From contig BBXU01000367.1 in NCBI GenBank assembly GCA_001598975.1, positions 1-18,488 of the forward strand: 18,488 nucleotides of DNA, in the 5' to 3' direction. Origin of the DNA: Parachlorella kessleri. Lineage: Eukaryota; Chlorophyta; Trebouxiophyceae; Chlorellales; Chlorellaceae. Positions 18,441 to 18,488 of the stretch are shown in pieces. The notes beneath the pieces are model-generated. The model searched no databases and had not been told where the DNA came from. It worked only from the letters and a program-made list of their open reading frames with translations. Position numbers and translations under genes: made by a program. How positions within the stretch are numbered: position 1 is the first letter of the stretch; every line of letters begins with the position of its first letter.

Positions 18441-18488
18441 AGGGGTTCTCTAAGCACTCTGGGTTGCCTCTGGCAGCCACGTCGGACA

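Larger units (their letters stand above)
17635..18488. other. No gene seen at the right edge
   Basis: I found no splice-consistent or family-like coding sequence in this stretch on either strand. It holds two inverted repeats near its end, listed separately. Confidence 0.5.

Noticed and set aside
1..18488. CRISPR arrays, tRNA or rRNA genes, phage or bacterial operons
   Set aside because: I looked for regularly spaced repeats, tRNA-like cloverleaf boxes and Shine-Dalgarno-led gene runs and found none; the window is intron-rich nuclear DNA.

Overview
The window is nuclear DNA of a green alga, most likely a chlorophycean (Chlamydomonas/Haematococcus-like). The genes are cut into many short exons of about 40-350 nt with GT-AG junctions, and TGTAA, the usual chlorophyte poly(A) signal, lies downstream of several stop codons. 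The homologues are eukaryotic: a 20S proteasome beta subunit, GILT and GT31. I rebuilt the genes by hand by joining exons whose splice sites and reading phase agree. Most long uninterrupted ORFs are antisense or intronic shadows.

Layout, left to right. (1) Minus strand, 2824 down to 285 and probably beyond the left edge: a type II membrane GT31 galactosyltransferase with a TDDDVY motif. (2) About 3140-3534, plus strand: three short, phase-consistent exons of a possible small unknown gene. (3) 3535-4826: no gene seen; probably the long 3' UTR of the next gene. (4) Minus strand, 8159 to 4827: an eight-exon, 366-aa protein rich in coiled coil that I do not recognise. (5) 8160-8739: shared upstream region of a divergent pair. 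(6) Plus strand, 8740-10929: proteasome beta1 (PBA1/PSMB6 type), 229 aa, complete, with all catalytic residues. (7) Plus strand, 11515-13022: molybdopterin adenylyltransferase of the bacterial MogA type, 206 aa, complete, with an F-box-like relic in its second intron. (8) Plus strand, 13714-15554: a GILT family secreted thiol reductase, 248 aa, complete, with CPDT where CxxC is expected and one GC-AG intron. (9) 15841-17640: scattered plus-strand coding-like segments that I could not assemble. (10) 17640-18488: no gene seen; a near-perfect 26-bp palindrome lies at 18357-18382.

The genes do not form a pathway; they are independent eukaryotic transcription units covering Golgi glycosylation, proteolysis, molybdenum cofactor synthesis and secretory-route thiol chemistry. 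The theme that stands out is intron content. Two genes carry degenerate local copies of their own exon-intron borders inside introns, a third intron holds an F-box-like protein fragment, and a fourth holds a 41-nt tandem repeat. I found no sign of a CRISPR array, phage, insertion sequence, rRNA or tRNA gene, and no clearly new multi-gene system.
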